From positions 52,768 to 116,767 of the forward strand of contig JAZNHG010000059.1 of the NCBI GenBank assembly GCA_045576855.1: 64,000 nucleotides of DNA. Reading direction: 5' to 3'. Under the pieces are notes generated by a model. That model ran no database searches. It was not told the DNA's origin and saw only the letters and a program-made list of their open reading frames with translations. This document shows positions 63,121 through 64,000 of the stretch, in pieces. This stretch comes from Colimorpha sp045576855 (lineage in GTDB: Bacteria; Bacteroidota; Bacteroidia; Bacteroidales; P3). The position numbers were made by a program, and so were the translations under genes. How positions within the stretch are numbered: position 1 is the first letter of the stretch; each line of letters starts with the position of its first letter.

Positions 63121-63354
63121 CATAAAAAAAACGAAATAGAGACAAAGGCACAAAAAAATATCCATCCCACGACCAAGAGCCGCCTCCCCTCCGACCCAAG
63201 GGAACGACAGAGAATGAAACGATTGCGCCGAAGAACCGTCCAGACAGCCCCCAAGTATCGGGAGCGCCGCCGCAGGGCATACAACACGAAATCCACAGCA
63301 CAAAACCACCAAGAATTACAATATCACGCCCCACCCACCCTACCGCCCCAACCT

Positions 63355-63625
63355 TCCACAAGATCCACAAAAACCCGCGAGCGCAACGAGCAGGCGACAA
63401 CCAAAAAAATTTACAAGATCCACAAGATCTCGCGAGCGCAGCGAGCAGGCAAGCCTCCCAGCCCCAGCAGGCTGTAATCCATTAATCCATTGAACCCCCA
63501 CCCGCCGCAGGCGGAATAATTTATAAGATTTACTAGATTTCGCGAGCGCAGCGAGCAGGCGCCCCCCGACCCGGCACCCCGACAATCCACAAGACCCACA
63601 AGCTCCCGCGAGCGCAGCGAACATG
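63355..63625 (+). repeat. Four copies of a ~40-bp repeat
   Basis: Each copy has one or two ACAAGATCC-like 9-mers followed by CGCGAGCGCAGCGAGCAGGC with small changes. Copies lie at about 63355-63396, 63410-63450, 63520-63560 and 63582-63625; a fifth, more diverged copy is at 49016-49062. No gene is seen in 63062-63869. Confidence 0.85.
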
Positions 63626-63672
63626 AGACACCACCACGCAAAGCACACAAACTGAGGTCAAAGCAAAGTATT

Positions 63673-63727
63673 CTCCTACTCATCGCCTACTATCTCTCTA
63701 CCATTCCCCTACCCTTCCACTACCCGA
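63673..63727 (+). repeat. 11-bp-period array with five units
   Basis: CTCCTACTCAT, CGCCTACTATC, TCTCTACCATT, CCCCTACCCTT, CCACTACCCGA. Only CTA at positions 4-6 or 5-7 of each unit is well kept. The downstream CTGACCCCTGGTAATACC resembles the tail after the 52197 array. Confidence 0.78.
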
Positions 63728-63869
63728 GTAGGCAATAATTAGGCGTATGTTACGTTATGGTTAGTGGTACATGCGGCGTATCTACCTCGCTGACCCCTGG
63801 TAATACCCTTGCAGTCCGCTTGTTACACCGAAGTAAAACACCTGTTGAACCAACCAAAACCTATTCACT

Positions 63870-64000
63870 ATGGCCAAACAATATGGAAGTTACATGGGCG
63901 GCTTCAGCGGCAAGCTGGGGCCCGCCGTCGGCTACCGCTGGAACGGCATCTGGGTCCTCCGCAGCCGTCCAGAGTATGTTCGCAATCCCCGCACCGAGGC
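63870..64000 (+). CDS. DUF6266-type protein, 5' part only
   Basis: The frame starts MAKQYGSYMGGFSGKLGPAV and continues GYRWNGIWVLRSRPEYVRNP to the window edge. This N-terminus is typical of a Bacteroidota-specific family (DUF6266) of unknown function that often occurs in clusters. Only about 43 residues are visible. Confidence 0.75.
   Translation, partial: MAKQYGSYMGGFSGKLGPAVGYRWNGIWVLRSRPEYVRNPRTE

Overview
The window is chromosomal DNA of a member of the Bacteroidales (Bacteroidota). The evidence is: promoters of the TTG-N19-TAnnTTTG type in front of many genes, little sign of Shine-Dalgarno sites, a Na+-translocating NQR operon, a fumarate reductase/succinate dehydrogenase with a one-piece cytochrome b, many Bacteroidota-type signal peptides and lipoprotein boxes, and two secreted enzymes with a C-terminal type IX secretion (T9SS) sorting domain. 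I cannot name the genus. The core genome is visibly GC-rich. Several short stretches (7.2-7.9, 30.4-34.0, 36.1-38.2, 43.8-48.9 and 55.9-57.6 kb) are clearly AT-richer and look acquired.

Layout. 1-2.8 kb (-): frdA (cut by the window edge), a lipoprotein gene and frdC. 3.3-8.4 kb (+): sodium:solute symporter, RNase Z-like enzyme, tRNA-Ser(CGA), a YARHG protein, an inserted secreted protein and an AlaX-like tRNA-editing domain. 8.4-10.1 kb (-): prs-rplY. 10.2-15.3 kb (+): tRNA-Leu(CAA), a TonB-C protein, a glycosyltransferase and two secreted proteins. 15.4-24.6 kb (-): a lipoprotein, a zinc CDF exporter, then an operon of thioredoxin-like protein, giant TPR protein, outer-membrane barrel and folC. 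25.1-36.0 kb (+): aspA-nqrABCDEF, with a membrane protein, a gingipain-like C25 peptidase and a lipoprotein inserted between nqrD and nqrE. 36.1-38.2 kb: an AAA ATPase and a lipoprotein. 39.2-43.4 kb (+): secreted protein, four-helix bundle protein, era, a CPBP protease-like protein and an MNT/HEPN pair. 43.8-48.9 kb (+): an AT-rich cluster of small lipoproteins and secreted or membrane proteins. 49.3-52.1 kb (-): sdaA and a secreted protein. 52.6-57.6 kb (+): secA followed by a TIR-SEL1 protein. 58.1-64 kb: PepSY-like protein, TrmH, half a glycosyltransferase, a BKACE-peptidylarginine deiminase operon, and the start of a DUF6266 gene.

Metabolically the window suggests an amino-acid-using fumarate respirer. 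AspA and SdaA deaminate aspartate and serine, AspA supplies fumarate, NQR supplies sodium-motive electron flow and Frd reduces the fumarate. The C25 peptidase and the peptidylarginine deiminase are predicted to be exported by T9SS.

The most unusual signals are structural. (1) At three loci (AlaX, nqrE, secA) AT-rich cargo sits exactly at the end of a core gene. A diverged duplicate of that gene end remains on the far side of the cargo, as if each insertion replaced the end of its target. (2) About twenty degenerate arrays with a 7-bp period (rarely 8) lie at gene junctions, supply stop and start codons, and interrupt nqrA, nqrB, folC and the symporter in frame. (3) Ten intergenic arrays have an 11-bp period whose unit sequence changes from locus to locus. 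(4) A structured ~240-nt RNA gene with its own promoter and terminator is present twice in opposite orientation, and compensatory changes support its helices.
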